Counted from the stretch's first letter, positions 8,685 to 18,372 are shown. The stretch is DNA of 64,000 nt from Pseudomonas abieticivorans (GCF_023509015.1 NZ_CP094975.1:193501-257500); one strand, 5' to 3'. The notes: generated from the sequence alone by a model not told the origin. A program made the numbers and translations.

Positions 8685-10058
8685 TCAGGCAACCTGGCGC
8701 GCCATGTTGCTCACGTAGCGGTTGGCCTTGTAGCGGGCATAGCCCACGTAGAGGGCGGCGGGCACGATCAGGGCTGGGATCCAGGCCACGTCACTGCCAA
8801 TCATTTTGGCGAAATAGCTGTGGTAGAACGACATGTCCATGAACGGCACTGTGGAGGCCACGCCGATGATAAAGATCACCAGGGTCGACACGTTGTATTT
8901 ACCGTACACGCCGTCGACGTTGTACATGTCCTCGACCACGTATTTACCCTTCTTCACCAAGTAGAAGTCGGCCAGGTTGATGGAACTCCACGGCACCAGG
9001 AAGTACACCTGGGCAATCAGGATGTCGGCAAAGTAGGCGTTGAAATCGTACTGGGTGGCGATGGCGATGGCGGTGGCGGCGAGAGCCGAAATACCCATGG
9101 CGATGAACTTGGTGGTGCGGCTGATGCGCGTCATGCCGCGCAAGCCCGAGAAGATGGTCATGCACGACATGTAGGCGCTGTAGAGGTTGAGCGAGTTGAT
9201 CTCCAGCACGCCCAGCACCACGATCACCATGGCCACTTTCGCCCAGGGCCCGAAGAAGCTGGCGATTGCATTACCGGGGTTGTTGGTGACATCCGCAAAC
9301 TGGGTGGCCAGCAGCGCGCCCAGCAGCATGACCAGGCCTGCGCCCAGCAGGTTGCCGACGTAGCTGAACCAGAACGTCTGCTTGCTGGAGATGTGCGGCG
9401 GCAGGTAGCGCGAGTAGTCCGCGACATAGGGGCCAAAGCCCAGCGTCCAGGACGCCGCTTGGGTGACGGTCAAGGCGAAGGCGGCGAAGGTGAAGCCGGT
9501 GCTCAGGTCCATGGCGCCGACCGGCAGGGGGTGTTGCAGGGCAAGCGCAGCGACAATCAAGAAGATGATCCCTGACAGCGCCGACATGATCGCGCCCAGG
9601 CGGTGGATCAGTTCATAACCGATAAAACCGATGATGAACGACACCAGGCCAAAGAGGATGATCGCAGTGTTGTCGCCCACGTCCATGAATGACTTGATGG
9701 CGTCGCGCATTACCACGCCGTTGGCGGCAGTGAACAAAATGAACGAGACGTAGTTAATCAACAGCGGGAAGCCCGCCCCCAGCACGCCGAACTGCGCGCG
9801 GCTCTGGATCATTTGCGGGATGCCCAAGTGCGGGCCTTGCGTGGAATGCGCGGCCATGAACACCGTGCCGATCACGCACCCCAGGATCAGTGCCAGGCAG
9901 GTCCAGGCCAAGCTCAACCCGGCGACAATGCCCAAGGTGCCGACCACCAGCGTGGTGACCTGCATGTTGGCGCTGAACCAGATGGTAAACAACCGGCGCG
10001 GGTGGCCGTAGCGTTCCGCCAGCGGCACGAATTCTATGCTTCTTTTCTCGATGTCCAT
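8685..10058 (-). CDS. NCS1-family purine/cytosine permease
   Basis: 457 residues with about twelve membrane segments. It has the features of the purine-cytosine permease branch of the nucleobase:cation symporter-1 family: FSANMQVTTLVVGTLGI in helix 1, GFGPYVADYSRYLP in the middle (a family hallmark), and VPWSSINLADFYLV in the late helices. It should import a nucleobase or a related heterocycle with a cation. A GAGAGG site precedes the ATG at 10058. Two direct copies of TGTAAAGGATTACA lie 19 and 87 bp upstream of the start. It is divergent from a second NCS1 permease. Confidence 0.88.
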   Translation of the reverse strand: MDIEKRSIEFVPLAERYGHPRRLFTIWFSANMQVTTLVVGTLGIVAGLSLAWTCLALILGCVIGTVFMAAHSTQGPHLGIPQMIQSRAQFGVLGAGFPLLINYVSFILFTAANGVVMRDAIKSFMDVGDNTAIILFGLVSFIIGFIGYELIHRLGAIMSALSGIIFLIVAALALQHPLPVGAMDLSTGFTFAAFALTVTQAASWTLGFGPYVADYSRYLPPHISSKQTFWFSYVGNLLGAGLVMLLGALLATQFADVTNNPGNAIASFFGPWAKVAMVIVVLGVLEINSLNLYSAYMSCMTIFSGLRGMTRISRTTKFIAMGISALAATAIAIATQYDFNAYFADILIAQVYFLVPWSSINLADFYLVKKGKYVVEDMYNVDGVYGKYNVSTLVIFIIGVASTVPFMDMSFYHSYFAKMIGSDVAWIPALIVPAALYVGYARYKANRYVSNMARQVA

Positions 10059-10076
10059 CGTGGGCCTCTCAGGCTA

Positions 10077-10090
10077 TGTAAAGGATTACA
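10077..10090. promoter_or_regulatory. Candidate operator, copy 1 (TGTAAAGGATTACA)
   Basis: An inverted repeat, TGTAA-N4-TTACA, 19 bp upstream of the start codon of the minus-strand NCS1 permease. An identical 14-bp copy occurs at 10145-10158. Two exact copies in one promoter region are unlikely by chance and suggest a dimeric regulator. The protein is not identified. Confidence 0.5.
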
Positions 10091-10144
10091 TTCAGGGCGC
10101 TAAAAAAAGAAACCACTCCCCTCGTACGAGCATGAACGGTTTCT

Positions 10145-10158
10145 TGTAAAGGATTACA
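10145..10158. promoter_or_regulatory. Candidate operator, copy 2 (TGTAAAGGATTACA)
   Basis: Second exact copy of the 14-bp inverted repeat at 10077-10090, 68 bp away. Here the palindrome extends by one base pair on each side (TTGTAA...TTACAA). Confidence 0.5.
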
Positions 10159-10469
10159 AAGCAGCGTTCGTGCCATAAACCGCGAAACGCTTGCGCAAGC
10201 GGGTCTAAGGCAGGGGCCCGGTTGGCGCGGGCGGCAAAAAAGGCCGTGCAAGTGTCTGCTTTGGTAACAGCGGTGTTCCCGGCGCGGTGCACGGAAACGG
10301 TGCCGGCGCGCCTGCGGGGAACAAAAACAAGGCACGGGCAGAGGGGCTGCAGCATTGGGACTGCAGCCATCTCAATGTTTGAACGCTCCCGTTCAGGCAT
10401 ATCCATCGTTGCCGCCGTGGTGAAGATCTCTTCAATGGTGGTCCGCTCCACCCCGACGTAACCTGAGGT
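10159..10469. other. Intergenic stretch without a supported gene
   Basis: About 310 bp between the two groups of operators. A minus-strand open frame runs through it (about 10092-10451) and reads partly like protein near its start (MERTTIEEIFTTAATMDMP), but it crosses the operator copies and has no ribosome binding site or recognisable domain. I treat the stretch as non-coding or as a decayed gene. Confidence 0.35.
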
Positions 10470-10476
10470 AACGCTT

Positions 10477-10484
10477 TGTATACA
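10477..10484. promoter_or_regulatory. TGTATACA palindrome, GntR-type operator candidate 1
   Basis: CTTTGTATACA at 10474-10484 contains the palindrome TGTATACA. The same 11 bases recur at 10668-10678 in front of the second NCS1 permease. TGTATACA-like cores are typical of GntR regulators of the FCD group. No GntR gene is present in the window. Confidence 0.45.
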
Positions 10485-10669
10485 TGTGTGCTAGCAATAA
10501 ATCGATGAAAACAGAAATAGCTTATTTTTTCATAGGCTTAAGCTGATCAAAGGGTCAATTATTTATCACCGACTTTCAGTGGCTTAGCGGCATTTGCAGG
10601 TTAACCGCACAACAACCCATTCGTTTGGCAGGCTTTCCTGGCACAGATCTGGCAACCGGAAAAACGACT

Positions 10670-10679
10670 TTGTATACAA
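10670..10679. promoter_or_regulatory. TTGTATACAA palindrome, GntR-type operator candidate 2
   Basis: A perfect 10-bp palindrome 32 bp upstream of the chosen ATG (10712) of the plus-strand NCS1 permease. It shares CTTTGTATACA with the site at 10474-10484. Its place just before the ribosome binding site fits a repressor site. Confidence 0.5.
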
Positions 10680-10685
10680 CAACAA
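10678..10685 (+). promoter_or_regulatory. Candidate Hfq/Crc binding motif (AACAACAA)
   Basis: AACAACAA matches the AAnAAnAA catabolite-activity motif that Hfq and Crc bind on Pseudomonas messages. It lies 13 bases upstream of the GGAGT ribosome binding site of the NCS1 permease. If transcription starts upstream of it, translation could be under carbon catabolite repression. Confidence 0.35.
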
Positions 10686-10711
10686 ATACAATTTGCGTGG
10701 AGTCGACTCGA

Positions 10712-12214
10712 ATGCAGTTACACAGCCCCGCCACCGCCCGCTACCCCGATGCAACCGCCGACCTGCCCTGCCTGAGCCCACGCCTGCACAACGCCGACCT
10801 TGCCCCAACGCCGGTAGAAGGCCGGCGCTGGGGCGCGTATAGCATCTTCGCGCTGTGGACCAATGACGTGCACAACATCGCCAACTACTCCTTCGCCATC
10901 GGCCTGTACGCCTTGGGCCTGGGTGGCTGGCAGATCCTCTTGTCGCTGCTGATCGGCGCAACGCTGGTGTACCTGTGCATGAACCTGTCCGGCTACATGG
11001 GCCAGAAAACCGGGGTGCCCTTCCCGGTGGTCAGCCGCATCAGCTTTGGTATCCACGGCGCGCAGTTGCCGGCGTTGATCCGTGCGGTGATCGCCATCGC
11101 CTGGTTCGGCATCCAAACCTACCTGGCCTCGGTGGTACTGCGCGTACTGCTGACCGCCGTCGCGCCCGCGCTAAGCGTCTACGACCAAGGCCTGGTCCTG
11201 GGCCTGTCGCACCTGGGTTGGGCCTGCTTCGTCAGTATCTGGCTGGTGCAACTGGTGATCCTGGCCTATGGCATGGAAATGGTTCGCCGCTTCGAGGCCT
11301 TTGCCGGGCCGATCATCCTGCTGACCGTGACGTGCCTGGCCGTGTGGATGGTGTTCAAGGCCGACGGGCACATCGCCTGGTCGATCCGCGAGCCGCTGCA
11401 GGGTGCCAAGATGTGGCGCAATATCTTTGCCGGCGGCGCCTTGTGGCTGGCGATCTACGGCACGCTGATCCTCAACTTCTGTGACTTCGCCCGCTGTGCG
11501 CCCTCACGGCGCAGTATCCGCCTGGGCAATTTTTGGGGCTTGCCCGTAAACATCCTGGTGTTTGCCAGCATCACCGTGCTGCTGTGCGGCGCGCAGTTTT
11601 CGATCAACGGTCACATCATCCAGAGCCCCACGGAGATCATTCAGGCGATCCCCAACACCTTTCTGCTGGTACTCGGTTGCCTGGCCTTTCTGATCGTCAC
11701 CGTGGCGGTGAACATCATGGCCAACTTCGTCGCCCCTGCATTCGTGCTCAGCAACCTGGCGCCGCGCCTGCTCACCTTCCGCCGCGCCGGCATGATCAGC
11801 GCGACCTTGGCGGTATTGATCCTGCCTTGGAACCTTTACAACAGCCCGGTGGTGATCGTGTACTTCCTGGCCGGCCTGGGCGCCCTGCTCGGCCCGTTGT
11901 ACGGCATCATCATGGCCGACTACTGGCTGCTGCGCGCCAGCCGGGTGAACGTGCCGCAGCTGTACAGCGAAGACCCCACCGGCGCCTACCACTACCACCG
12001 CGGCGTCAACCCGCGGGCGGTGCTGGCGTTTATCCCGGCGGCGGTGATTGCCATCGTCTTGGCCCTGATCCCGGCGTTCGAGACGGTGTCGGCGTTTTCC
12101 TGGCTGTTTGGCGCGGCGATCGGGGCGGCGGTGTATCTGCTGATCAGTGATCGTCGGCAGGTGTTTGTGGAGGTGAGTGGGGAAGCGATTGCGGTGCAGG
12201 GCTCAAATCACTGA
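10712..12214 (+). CDS. NCS1-family nucleobase/allantoin-type permease
   Basis: 500 residues with about twelve membrane segments. Typical NCS1 features are present: IFALWTNDVHNIANYSFAIG in helix 1, KTGVPFPVVSRISFG in the helix 2/3 region, LNFCDFAR in the middle and LLGPLYGIIMADYWLLR near the end. These match the allantoin/hydantoin/uracil-type branch better than the CodB branch. I start at the ATG at 10712 because GGAGT lies eight bases upstream; a start further up would put coding sequence over the operator at 10670-10679. The last 71 bp overlap the convergent DUF4865 gene. The substrate is not certain. Confidence 0.85.
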   Translation: MQLHSPATARYPDATADLPCLSPRLHNADLAPTPVEGRRWGAYSIFALWTNDVHNIANYSFAIGLYALGLGGWQILLSLLIGATLVYLCMNLSGYMGQKTGVPFPVVSRISFGIHGAQLPALIRAVIAIAWFGIQTYLASVVLRVLLTAVAPALSVYDQGLVLGLSHLGWACFVSIWLVQLVILAYGMEMVRRFEAFAGPIILLTVTCLAVWMVFKADGHIAWSIREPLQGAKMWRNIFAGGALWLAIYGTLILNFCDFARCAPSRRSIRLGNFWGLPVNILVFASITVLLCGAQFSINGHIIQSPTEIIQAIPNTFLLVLGCLAFLIVTVAVNIMANFVAPAFVLSNLAPRLLTFRRAGMISATLAVLILPWNLYNSPVVIVYFLAGLGALLGPLYGIIMADYWLLRASRVNVPQLYSEDPTGAYHYHRGVNPRAVLAFIPAAVIAIVLALIPAFETVSAFSWLFGAAIGAAVYLLISDRRQVFVEVSGEAIAVQGSNH

Positions 12215-12776
12215 CAGGCCGTGACAGGTGCAGCACATGATAATGCTGCACCCCCGCCCCCACCTCGAACCCCTCGCACTGGCGGTAAAACACCAGCCGC
12301 ACCAGCGTCCAGGTCGTGGGTTCAAAAGCAACCACGGTGCTTACCACCGCCGGTTGGCTCATCAACCGCCGGCTGGCCTGTACCTGCGCCTGGCAAAGCG
12401 TGGCCACCGAGACATCGGCCGGGATCGCGCTCACCTCCCGGCGGGCAAACCGCGCCAAGTGCAGGTCGTCCAGCCCTTGCACTTGGATCGTCGACCACGT
12501 ACTGACAGGGGGCCTGCCAAACGCCTGGGCCACACCCGCGAACGCTTCGCTGCGCAAAAAATCCTGCTGCGCGGGGGCGTTGGCCCACAGGTAGAACGGT
12601 GCGTACAGGTTGGCCTGGCTCGGCACCACCCAATCGGTGCGCACCGCCATCAGGAAAGCCTTGAATACCAGGTCAGGCCAGGCGTCGAACAGGTGATGCT
12701 TGGCCCCAACCCTGCTCGCGATCTGCGCCATGTCGTAATCGTCGGCCAATTCAATGGTGTACTGCAGCGCGATCAT
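12144..12776 (-). CDS. DUF4865 family protein
   Basis: 210 residues. The sequence fits the DUF4865 family as I know it: opening MIALQYTIELADDYDM, then VFKAFLMAVR and a conserved NLYAPFYLWAN segment (about residues 57-67). No catalytic motif or membrane segment is visible. It starts four bases inside the end of the tautomerase gene, so the two are translationally coupled. Both are divergent from a LysR regulator, a trio seen in other pseudomonads. The C-terminal tail overlaps the permease gene on the other strand. Biochemical function is unknown. Confidence 0.75.
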   Translation of the reverse strand: MIALQYTIELADDYDMAQIASRVGAKHHLFDAWPDLVFKAFLMAVRTDWVVPSQANLYAPFYLWANAPAQQDFLRSEAFAGVAQAFGRPPVSTWSTIQVQGLDDLHLARFARREVSAIPADVSVATLCQAQVQASRRLMSQPAVVSTVVAFEPTTWTLVRLVFYRQCEGFEVGAGVQHYHVLHLSRPVSDLSPAPQSLPHSPPQTPADDH

Positions 12777-13171
12777 GAGGCCAGCGCCTTGACCGCCGGG
12801 TTAACGCGCCCACCGGCAAATGACCATTCGTGGGCGGCCGTGGTGGTGATGATCACCATCACGTCTTCCGGGTCGATGCCCAGCACTTCGTGCAAACCCG
12901 CCACCAGCGCTTGGTAAAAGCCCTGGGTGACCTCGACGCTGCGCGTGCGCCCGGCGGTGATGGCGATCAGCACGAAGTTCGCGCTGCGCGGGCCACCCAG
13001 GTATTGCGCATCGACAATCAGCTCGCCGGCGTCGTGCTGGTGGATGACCTGGAAGCGGTCGGTGGCCGGCACCTCGAACGCGGCGACCAAGGCCTCGTGT
13101 ACACCCTGGGCCAGGCGTTGCAGGTATTCGGGGGTTTTGCCGCGATTCAATGAGATACGTGCCAAGGGCAT
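12773..13171 (-). CDS. Tautomerase-superfamily protein
   Basis: 132 residues if started at the second in-frame ATG, giving MPLARISL, so that after Met removal Pro-1 is free to act as the catalytic base. That is the hallmark of the 4-oxalocrotonate tautomerase/MIF superfamily and is why I prefer this start over the ATG two codons earlier. The pattern RFQVIHQHDAGELIVD and a later VMVIITTTAAHEWSFAGG fit the longer tautomerase_3-like members. It is coupled to the DUF4865 gene by a four-base overlap and is likely controlled by the divergent LysR gene. The substrate is unknown. Confidence 0.78.
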   Translation of the reverse strand: MPLARISLNRGKTPEYLQRLAQGVHEALVAAFEVPATDRFQVIHQHDAGELIVDAQYLGGPRSANFVLIAITAGRTRSVEVTQGFYQALVAGLHEVLGIDPEDVMVIITTTAAHEWSFAGGRVNPAVKALAS

Positions 13172-13239
13172 GTTCAAAGCTCCAAGTGAGTTGACGCCTT
13201 GAGCCTATCGCGCGACCATCATGCTGAATATCAGATTGA

Positions 13240-13249
13240 TTGGTACCAA
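13240..13249. promoter_or_regulatory. TTGGTACCAA palindrome in the tautomerase/LysR divergent promoter
   Basis: A perfect 10-bp palindrome between the divergent tautomerase and LysR genes, which makes it a likely site for that LysR protein. A TTG that could open the LysR frame lies inside it, which argues for the later ATG at 13276 as the true start. Confidence 0.45.
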
Positions 13250-13275
13250 CCATCCTGTTTTTCGGGACATTTGCC

Positions 13276-14124
13276 ATGCGCCACCAAAGCTTTGATCTCG
13301 ACGTGTTGCGCACCTTCGTCACCGGTGTTCAATACAACAGCTTTGCCCAGGCAGCCGAGCGCCTGGGCCGGTCTACCTCCGCGGTCAGCGCGCAGTTGAA
13401 GAAGTTGGAAGACCAGGTCGGCAGCCCGGTGCTGGAGCGTTCGGGCCGCGGGCTGGCCTTGACCCCGGTGGGCGAGGCGCTGCTCAGCCAGGCCCGCCGG
13501 TTGCTGGAGCTCAACGACGAGATCTTCAGCAGCCTGCGCGAAACCCAGGTACAGGGCACTGTGCGCCTGGGGTTGCAGGAAGACTTTGGCGAACACCTGT
13601 TGAGCGATCTGCTGCAGCGCTTTGCCAGGCTCTACCCCAAGGTCAGCCTGGAGGTGCACATCGGTCGCAGCCGCGACTTGCTGGCGATGATTGCCAGTGA
13701 CCGAGTCGACTTGGCACTGGCCTGGGACACCGGGCAGCACACGCCCTACGCCCAGACACTGAGCGAAACCGCGATGCAGTGGATCGGCAAGGCCCACGCC
13801 ACGCCCTTCCCTGGCGACGCGCCGTTGCCACTGGTGCTGTTCGATGCGCCGTGCGTGTTGCGCAGCGCCGCCACCCAGGCACTCGATGGCGCGGGCATCG
13901 CCTGGCGGGTGGCGTTTACCAGCCCCAGCGTCGCGGGTTTGTGGGCGGCCGTGAACGCCGGGCTGGGGGTGACGTTGCGCACGCGTATCGGCCTGCCGGG
14001 GCACTTGGCGGTGCTGACCGGGCTGCCCGCGGTGGGCGTGCTGGGGGCGGTGTTGCATTGGGGCGCCGAGCAGCCAACGCCAGCGGTCAAGGTGTTGGGC
14101 GGGTTGATCGCCGACGCGTTTTGA
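13276..14124 (+). CDS. LysR-family transcriptional regulator
   Basis: 282 residues from the ATG at 13276 (MRHQSFDLDVLRTFVTGV). The helix-turn-helix is clear (FAQAAERLGRSTSAVSAQLK), followed by a substrate-binding domain with LEVHIGRSRDLLAMIASDRVDLALAW. The protein is slightly short for the family but its C-terminus looks natural. It is divergent from the tautomerase-DUF4865 pair, the likely targets, with a palindrome between them. It converges with deoB (24 bp apart). Confidence 0.87.
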   Translation: MRHQSFDLDVLRTFVTGVQYNSFAQAAERLGRSTSAVSAQLKKLEDQVGSPVLERSGRGLALTPVGEALLSQARRLLELNDEIFSSLRETQVQGTVRLGLQEDFGEHLLSDLLQRFARLYPKVSLEVHIGRSRDLLAMIASDRVDLALAWDTGQHTPYAQTLSETAMQWIGKAHATPFPGDAPLPLVLFDAPCVLRSAATQALDGAGIAWRVAFTSPSVAGLWAAVNAGLGVTLRTRIGLPGHLAVLTGLPAVGVLGAVLHWGAEQPTPAVKVLGGLIADAF

Positions 14125-14148
14125 GGCAGCGCAACCGGCCTGCGGACA

Positions 14149-15366
14149 TCACCGGAACGACACGCCAAACGGCAACGGCCCCACCCCCAAATGCGCAGCC
14201 ACCGTCTGCCCGATATCGGCAAAACTTGCGCGTTCACCCAACCACCCTGCCGCAAGCCCTGCGCCGCAAGCCACGACCGGCACGTGCTCGCGGGTATGGT
14301 CGCTGCCGGCGCGGGTAGGGTCGCAGCCGTGGTCGGCGCTGATCACCAGCAGCGTATCGGGCCCCATGAGCGCCAGCAACTCGGGCAGCCGCCGGTCAAA
14401 GGCCTCCAGCGCCGCTGCGTAGCCGGCCACGTCGCGACGGTGACCATAGAGCATGTCGAAGTCGACGAAGTTGGCAAACACCAGGCTGTTGTCCGGCGCC
14501 TCGCGCGTGGCGCACAGGGTGGCGTCGAACAGTGCGTCGTTACCCTCGGCCTTGTACAGCCGGCTGATGCCACGGTGGGCGAAGATATCGCCGATCTTGC
14601 CCACGGCATGCACGCTGCCGCCCGCCTGGCACACAACGTCCAGCAAGGTCGCCGAGGGCGGCGGCACGGTGTAGTCGCGACGGCCACCGGTGCGGCGAAA
14701 CTCGCCTGCACGTTCGCCCGTGAAGGGCCGCGCGATCACCCGGCCGACGTTGTAGGGGTCGCACAGGCGGCGGGCAATTTCACACACCCGGTACAGCGCC
14801 TGCAGGCCAAAATGCGCTTCGTGGGCGGCGATCTGCAACACGCTGTCGGCCGAGGTGTAGCAGATGGGCTGGCCGCTGGCGATGTGCGCCTCGCCCAGTT
14901 CATCCAGCACCGTGGTGCCCGAGGCGTGGCAGTTGCCGAGAATACCCGGCAGGCCTGCCTGCCCGATCAAATCGGCGAGCAATGGCGCGGGGAAGGAGCC
15001 GACCGGCGAGTCGAAGTAACCCCAGTCGAACAGCACCGGTACGCCCATCATTTCCCAGTGGCCGGAAGGGGTGTCCTTGCCCGAGGATAGCTCGCGCGCA
15101 TGGCCATAGGCGCCCGTGGGAACGCCCTCGCCCCAGTGGCCAGGCAACGGCCCGGCACCGCTGGCCGCCGCAGCCGCGCCCAAGCCCAGTGTGCCGAGAT
15201 GGGGCAGGTGCAAGGGCCCGCTGCGCAACGGCCCATCGGCCTCGCCCCGGGCACAGGCCTGGGCGATGTGGCGCAGGGTGTCGGCGCCACTGTCGCCAAA
15301 GCGTGCGGCGTCAGCGCTGGCGCCGATGCCCAGGGAGTCAAGCACCAGCACGATGGCCTTGCTCAT
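14149..15366 (-). CDS. deoB: Phosphopentomutase
   Basis: 405 residues, the family length. DeoB interconverts (deoxy)ribose-1-phosphate and the 5-phosphate, after nucleoside phosphorolysis. The alkaline-phosphatase-type metal site is visible: [18 protein letters not shown] near the N-terminus, [13 protein letters not shown] around residue 95, a central [13 protein letters not shown] and [11 protein letters not shown]. It is last in cdd-nupC-deoA-deoB and its ATG overlaps the deoA stop region by four bases. The next enzyme, deoxyribose-phosphate aldolase (deoC), is not in this window. Confidence 0.96.
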   Translation of the reverse strand: MSKAIVLVLDSLGIGASADAARFGDSGADTLRHIAQACARGEADGPLRSGPLHLPHLGTLGLGAAAAASGAGPLPGHWGEGVPTGAYGHARELSSGKDTPSGHWEMMGVPVLFDWGYFDSPVGSFPAPLLADLIGQAGLPGILGNCHASGTTVLDELGEAHIASGQPICYTSADSVLQIAAHEAHFGLQALYRVCEIARRLCDPYNVGRVIARPFTGERAGEFRRTGGRRDYTVPPPSATLLDVVCQAGGSVHAVGKIGDIFAHRGISRLYKAEGNDALFDATLCATREAPDNSLVFANFVDFDMLYGHRRDVAGYAAALEAFDRRLPELLALMGPDTLLVISADHGCDPTRAGSDHTREHVPVVACGAGLAAGWLGERASFADIGQTVAAHLGVGPLPFGVSFR

Positions 15367-16670
15367 GTGACCTCCTGGATCAAGGGCCGGGCAGGCAAAG
15401 GTTCAGCGCCCAAACGGTAAGCCGCGCGCAGGGCGCCAGCACCCCGCTCTGCCTGCTGCGCATCACGGGCATGCACCCAGCCCAATGGCCGCTCGGTGCC
15501 CACTGTTTCACCCACGAACGCCAGCTCGCTGAACCCCACGGCCAGGTCCAACACATCGTGCGCAGCCTGCCGGCCACCGCCCAACGCCACCACCGCCAAG
15601 CCCACGGCGCGGGTATCGATGGCCGTGACGCAACCCTCCCCCATTGGCCACACCGGCACCGACACGGGCGCCTGGGGCAGGTAGTCTTCGGGGTGGTCGG
15701 TGAAGTCCTGCGGGCCGCCCAAGGCTGTGACCATGTGCGCGAACCGTTGCAACGCCGCGCCGCTTTGCCAGGCCTGGTGCAACTGCTCGCGGGCCTGGGC
15801 CAGGTCGCCCGCCAGGCCCGTCATCACCAGCACCTGGGCGGCCAGGGCCAAGGTCACCGCCCACAAGCGCTGGCTGCGTACCTGGCCCTTGAGCAAGGCC
15901 ACCGCCTCGGCCACTTCAAGGGCATTGCCGGCGCTGCGGGCCAGGGGCTGGTCCATGTCGGTAATCAGCGCTCGGGTGCTGACGCCTGCGCCATTGGCCA
16001 CCGCGACAATGCTCGCGGCCAACTCGGCCGCCTGCCCGTGCTGGGCCATGAAGGCGCCGCTGCCGGTCTTCACGTCCATGATCAACACGTCCAGGCCTGC
16101 GGCCAGCTTCTTGCCCAGGATGGACGCGGTGATCAGGTCGACCGACTCCACCGACCCCGTCACATCGCGAATGGCGTACAAGCGTTTGTCGGCCGGGGCC
16201 AGGTCGGCGGTCTGGCCAATGATCGCGCAGCCGACGTGCGCCACCACCTGGCGCAAGTGCTCAAGGCTGGGCTGGCAGTCGTAGCCTGGGATGCTTTCAA
16301 GCTTGTCCAGGGTGCCGCCGGTATGGCCCAGCCCGCGCCCGGAAATCATCGGCACGTAACAGCCGCAGGCAGCCAGCAAGGGCGCCAGCGGCAGGCTGAC
16401 CAGGTCGCCTACGCCACCGGTGGAATGTTTATCGACCACCGGCCCCGGCAAGGCCCAGCTCAGCACCTGCCCGGAGTCGCGCATGGCGGTGGTCAGGGCA
16501 AGGCGCTCCTGCACATTCATGCCCTGGATAAACACCGCCATGGCAAATGCCGCCACCTGGCCTTCGCTCAAGGTGCCATCGGCAATGCCGGCGACAAAGC
16601 GTTGAATGTCGTCCGTGGCCAGGGTATGCCCGTCGCGCTTACGGCGAATCACTTCTTGTGGCAACCACAT
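15363..16670 (-). CDS. deoA: Thymidine phosphorylase
   Basis: 435 residues. DeoA cleaves thymidine (and related deoxyuridine) with phosphate to the base and deoxyribose-1-phosphate, acting in the cytosol. The family signature [10 protein letters not shown] (about residues 80-89) is present, followed by [20 protein letters not shown] and [11 protein letters not shown]. The N-terminus [16 protein letters not shown] is canonical. It sits nine bases after nupC and overlaps deoB by four bases. Confidence 0.96.
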   Translation of the reverse strand: MWLPQEVIRRKRDGHTLATDDIQRFVAGIADGTLSEGQVAAFAMAVFIQGMNVQERLALTTAMRDSGQVLSWALPGPVVDKHSTGGVGDLVSLPLAPLLAACGCYVPMISGRGLGHTGGTLDKLESIPGYDCQPSLEHLRQVVAHVGCAIIGQTADLAPADKRLYAIRDVTGSVESVDLITASILGKKLAAGLDVLIMDVKTGSGAFMAQHGQAAELAASIVAVANGAGVSTRALITDMDQPLARSAGNALEVAEAVALLKGQVRSQRLWAVTLALAAQVLVMTGLAGDLAQAREQLHQAWQSGAALQRFAHMVTALGGPQDFTDHPEDYLPQAPVSVPVWPMGEGCVTAIDTRAVGLAVVALGGGRQAAHDVLDLAVGFSELAFVGETVGTERPLGWVHARDAQQAERGAGALRAAYRLGAEPLPARPLIQEVT

Positions 16671-16679
16671 ACCTGCTCC

Positions 16680-17945
16680 TTACAGCGAAATGAAAAACCC
16701 GACGATGGCCGCACTCATCAGGTTGGACAGCGTACCACCGACCATTGCCCGCAGCCCCAAGCGGGCCAGTTCATGGCGGCGCTGGGGGGCGATGCCGGTC
16801 AAGCCACCCAGCTGAATGGCAATCGAGGAGAGGTTCGCGAAGCCGCACAGGGCGAAGGTCACGATCACCTGGGTATGGGCCGACAACAGCGGGACACCGG
16901 CTTCGGCCGCCTTGGCCGGGGTCAGGTAGTTGGAGAGGTCGGCGTAGGCGACAAACTCGTTGAGCACCAGTTTTTCACCGATGAAACCACCGGCCATGAC
17001 CGCTTCGTGCCACGGCACCCCCAGCAGGAATGCGATCGGCGCCAGCAGGTGGCCCAGGATCAGTTGCAGGGTAAGTTGCGGGAAGCCGAACCAACCGCCG
17101 GCCCAGCCCAACAAGCCGTTGAGCATGGCGATCAGGGCGATGAACGACAGCAACATGGCGCCCACCGCCAAGGCCAGGCGCAAACCCACCTGGGCGCCAT
17201 CGGCAGCGGCGTCGATGATGTTGGCCGGGCGGTTTTCGGCCTGGCCCAGCTCCTGGACCACGTCTTCGCTGCGCTCAGGCTCGGTTTCCGGCTCCATCAG
17301 TTTTGCCATCAACAAGGCACCTGGGGCTGCCATGAAGCAGGCCGCGATCAGGTACTTGAGCTCCACGCCCAAGCCTGCGTACCCCAGCAACACGGAGCCG
17401 GCCACCGCTGCAAAGCCCCCCACCATCACGGCGAACAGCTCCGATCGAGTCAGCTTGGCAATGAACGGGCGCACCACCAGGGGCACCTCTGACTGGCCGA
17501 TGAACACCGCCGAAGTCACCACCATAGACTCCACCCGGCTGGTGCCCAACAGCACGCGCAAGGTGCCACCCACCAAGCGAATGACCCAGCCCATCACGCC
17601 AATGTAATAGAGCACCGAGATAAAACTGCCGAAGAACACGATCACCGGCAACACCTTGATGGCGAATACAAAGCCACCATTGCCGAACACTTCGAACATG
17701 TGCGGCGAGCTCAACCCGCCATAGAGGAACTCGATGCCCTTGTCGGCATACACCTGCAGCGACGACACCGCACCCGATAGCGATGCAAGTACCGCTTGGC
17801 CCCAGGGCACGTAAAGGGCGAAAGCACCAATGAGCACCTGAATCGCAAAGGCCACCGAAACGGTGCGCCAGTTGATCGAGCTTCGATGGCGCGATAACGC
17901 AATGGCAATGGCAATAAGCGTCGCCATACCGACCAGACTGATCAT
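16680..17945 (-). CDS. nupC: Concentrative nucleoside transporter (NupC/CNT family)
   Basis: 421 residues with about ten hydrophobic segments. It contains the CNT core ([40 protein letters not shown], where the GQSEVP loop contacts the nucleoside; [18 protein letters not shown] near the end). It should import pyrimidine and perhaps purine nucleosides with a cation. I start at 17945 ([11 protein letters not shown]) because GGAGT lies just upstream there; the frame is open further up but would overlap cdd. It follows cdd by 28 bp and precedes deoA by nine. Confidence 0.92.
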   Translation of the reverse strand: MISLVGMATLIAIAIALSRHRSSINWRTVSVAFAIQVLIGAFALYVPWGQAVLASLSGAVSSLQVYADKGIEFLYGGLSSPHMFEVFGNGGFVFAIKVLPVIVFFGSFISVLYYIGVMGWVIRLVGGTLRVLLGTSRVESMVVTSAVFIGQSEVPLVVRPFIAKLTRSELFAVMVGGFAAVAGSVLLGYAGLGVELKYLIAACFMAAPGALLMAKLMEPETEPERSEDVVQELGQAENRPANIIDAAADGAQVGLRLALAVGAMLLSFIALIAMLNGLLGWAGGWFGFPQLTLQLILGHLLAPIAFLLGVPWHEAVMAGGFIGEKLVLNEFVAYADLSNYLTPAKAAEAGVPLLSAHTQVIVTFALCGFANLSSIAIQLGGLTGIAPQRRHELARLGLRAMVGGTLSNLMSAAIVGFFISL

Positions 17946-17973
17946 GTGGTGTACTCCACGAAATAGGGGGGTG

Positions 17974-18372
17974 TCAGAACGAGTCGAAGGCGCCGGGCAA
18001 CAGTTGTTCAAGGGTCCAGCTGCGGCTGGCTGCAGGGTCACTGCCCTGGCAGGTGACCACCGCGTCGCGGGCCATCAGTTCCAGCAGCACTTGCCGGCAG
18101 GCGCCGCAGGGGCTGATCAGGGCCACCTTGGGTGCGTAGATGGCCATGGCTTTGAAACTACCGGGGGCATGGCCCTGGCTGATGGCGGCAAACAGCGCAC
18201 TGCGCTCGGCGCAGTTGGTCAGCCCGTAAGAGATGTTTTCCACGTTGCAACCGCTGATGATCTCGCCGCTGGCGGTCAGCAAGGCGGCGCCCACCGGGAA
18301 GTGCGAGTACGGTGAATAGGTGCGCTGGGCGGCCAGCTTGGCCTGGTCCATCAATTGTTGTTCTTGGGTCAT
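17974..18372 (-). CDS. cdd: Cytidine deaminase
   Basis: 132 residues from the ATG at 18372 ([15 protein letters not shown]), with AGGA six bases upstream. It is of the small homotetrameric type. The zinc site is complete: [19 protein letters not shown] supplies the catalytic Glu and the first Cys, and [11 protein letters not shown] supplies the other two. It deaminates cytidine and deoxycytidine to uridine and deoxyuridine. First gene of the operon with nupC, deoA and deoB. The promoter region carries a LacI/PurR-like palindrome abutting a RutR-like box. Confidence 0.95.
   Translation of the reverse strand: MTQEQQLMDQAKLAAQRTYSPYSHFPVGAALLTASGEIISGCNVENISYGLTNCAERSALFAAISQGHAPGSFKAMAIYAPKVALISPCGACRQVLLELMARDAVVTCQGSDPAASRSWTLEQLLPGAFDSF

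Noticed and set aside
8067..9575. A 502-codon open frame on the plus strand across the MFS and NCS1 genes
   Set aside because: Antisense to two clear membrane-protein genes; low-complexity His/Gly-rich reading without a ribosome site.
10092..10451. A 119-codon minus-strand gene between the NCS1 permeases
   Set aside because: The first 30 residues look protein-like, but the frame crosses an operator copy, has no ribosome site and matches no family known to me.
14982..17492. An 836-codon open frame on the plus strand across deoB, deoA and nupC
   Set aside because: It is antisense to three well-recognised genes, has a composition rich in Arg, His, Gln and Pro, and no domain. It is a shadow caused by high GC content.
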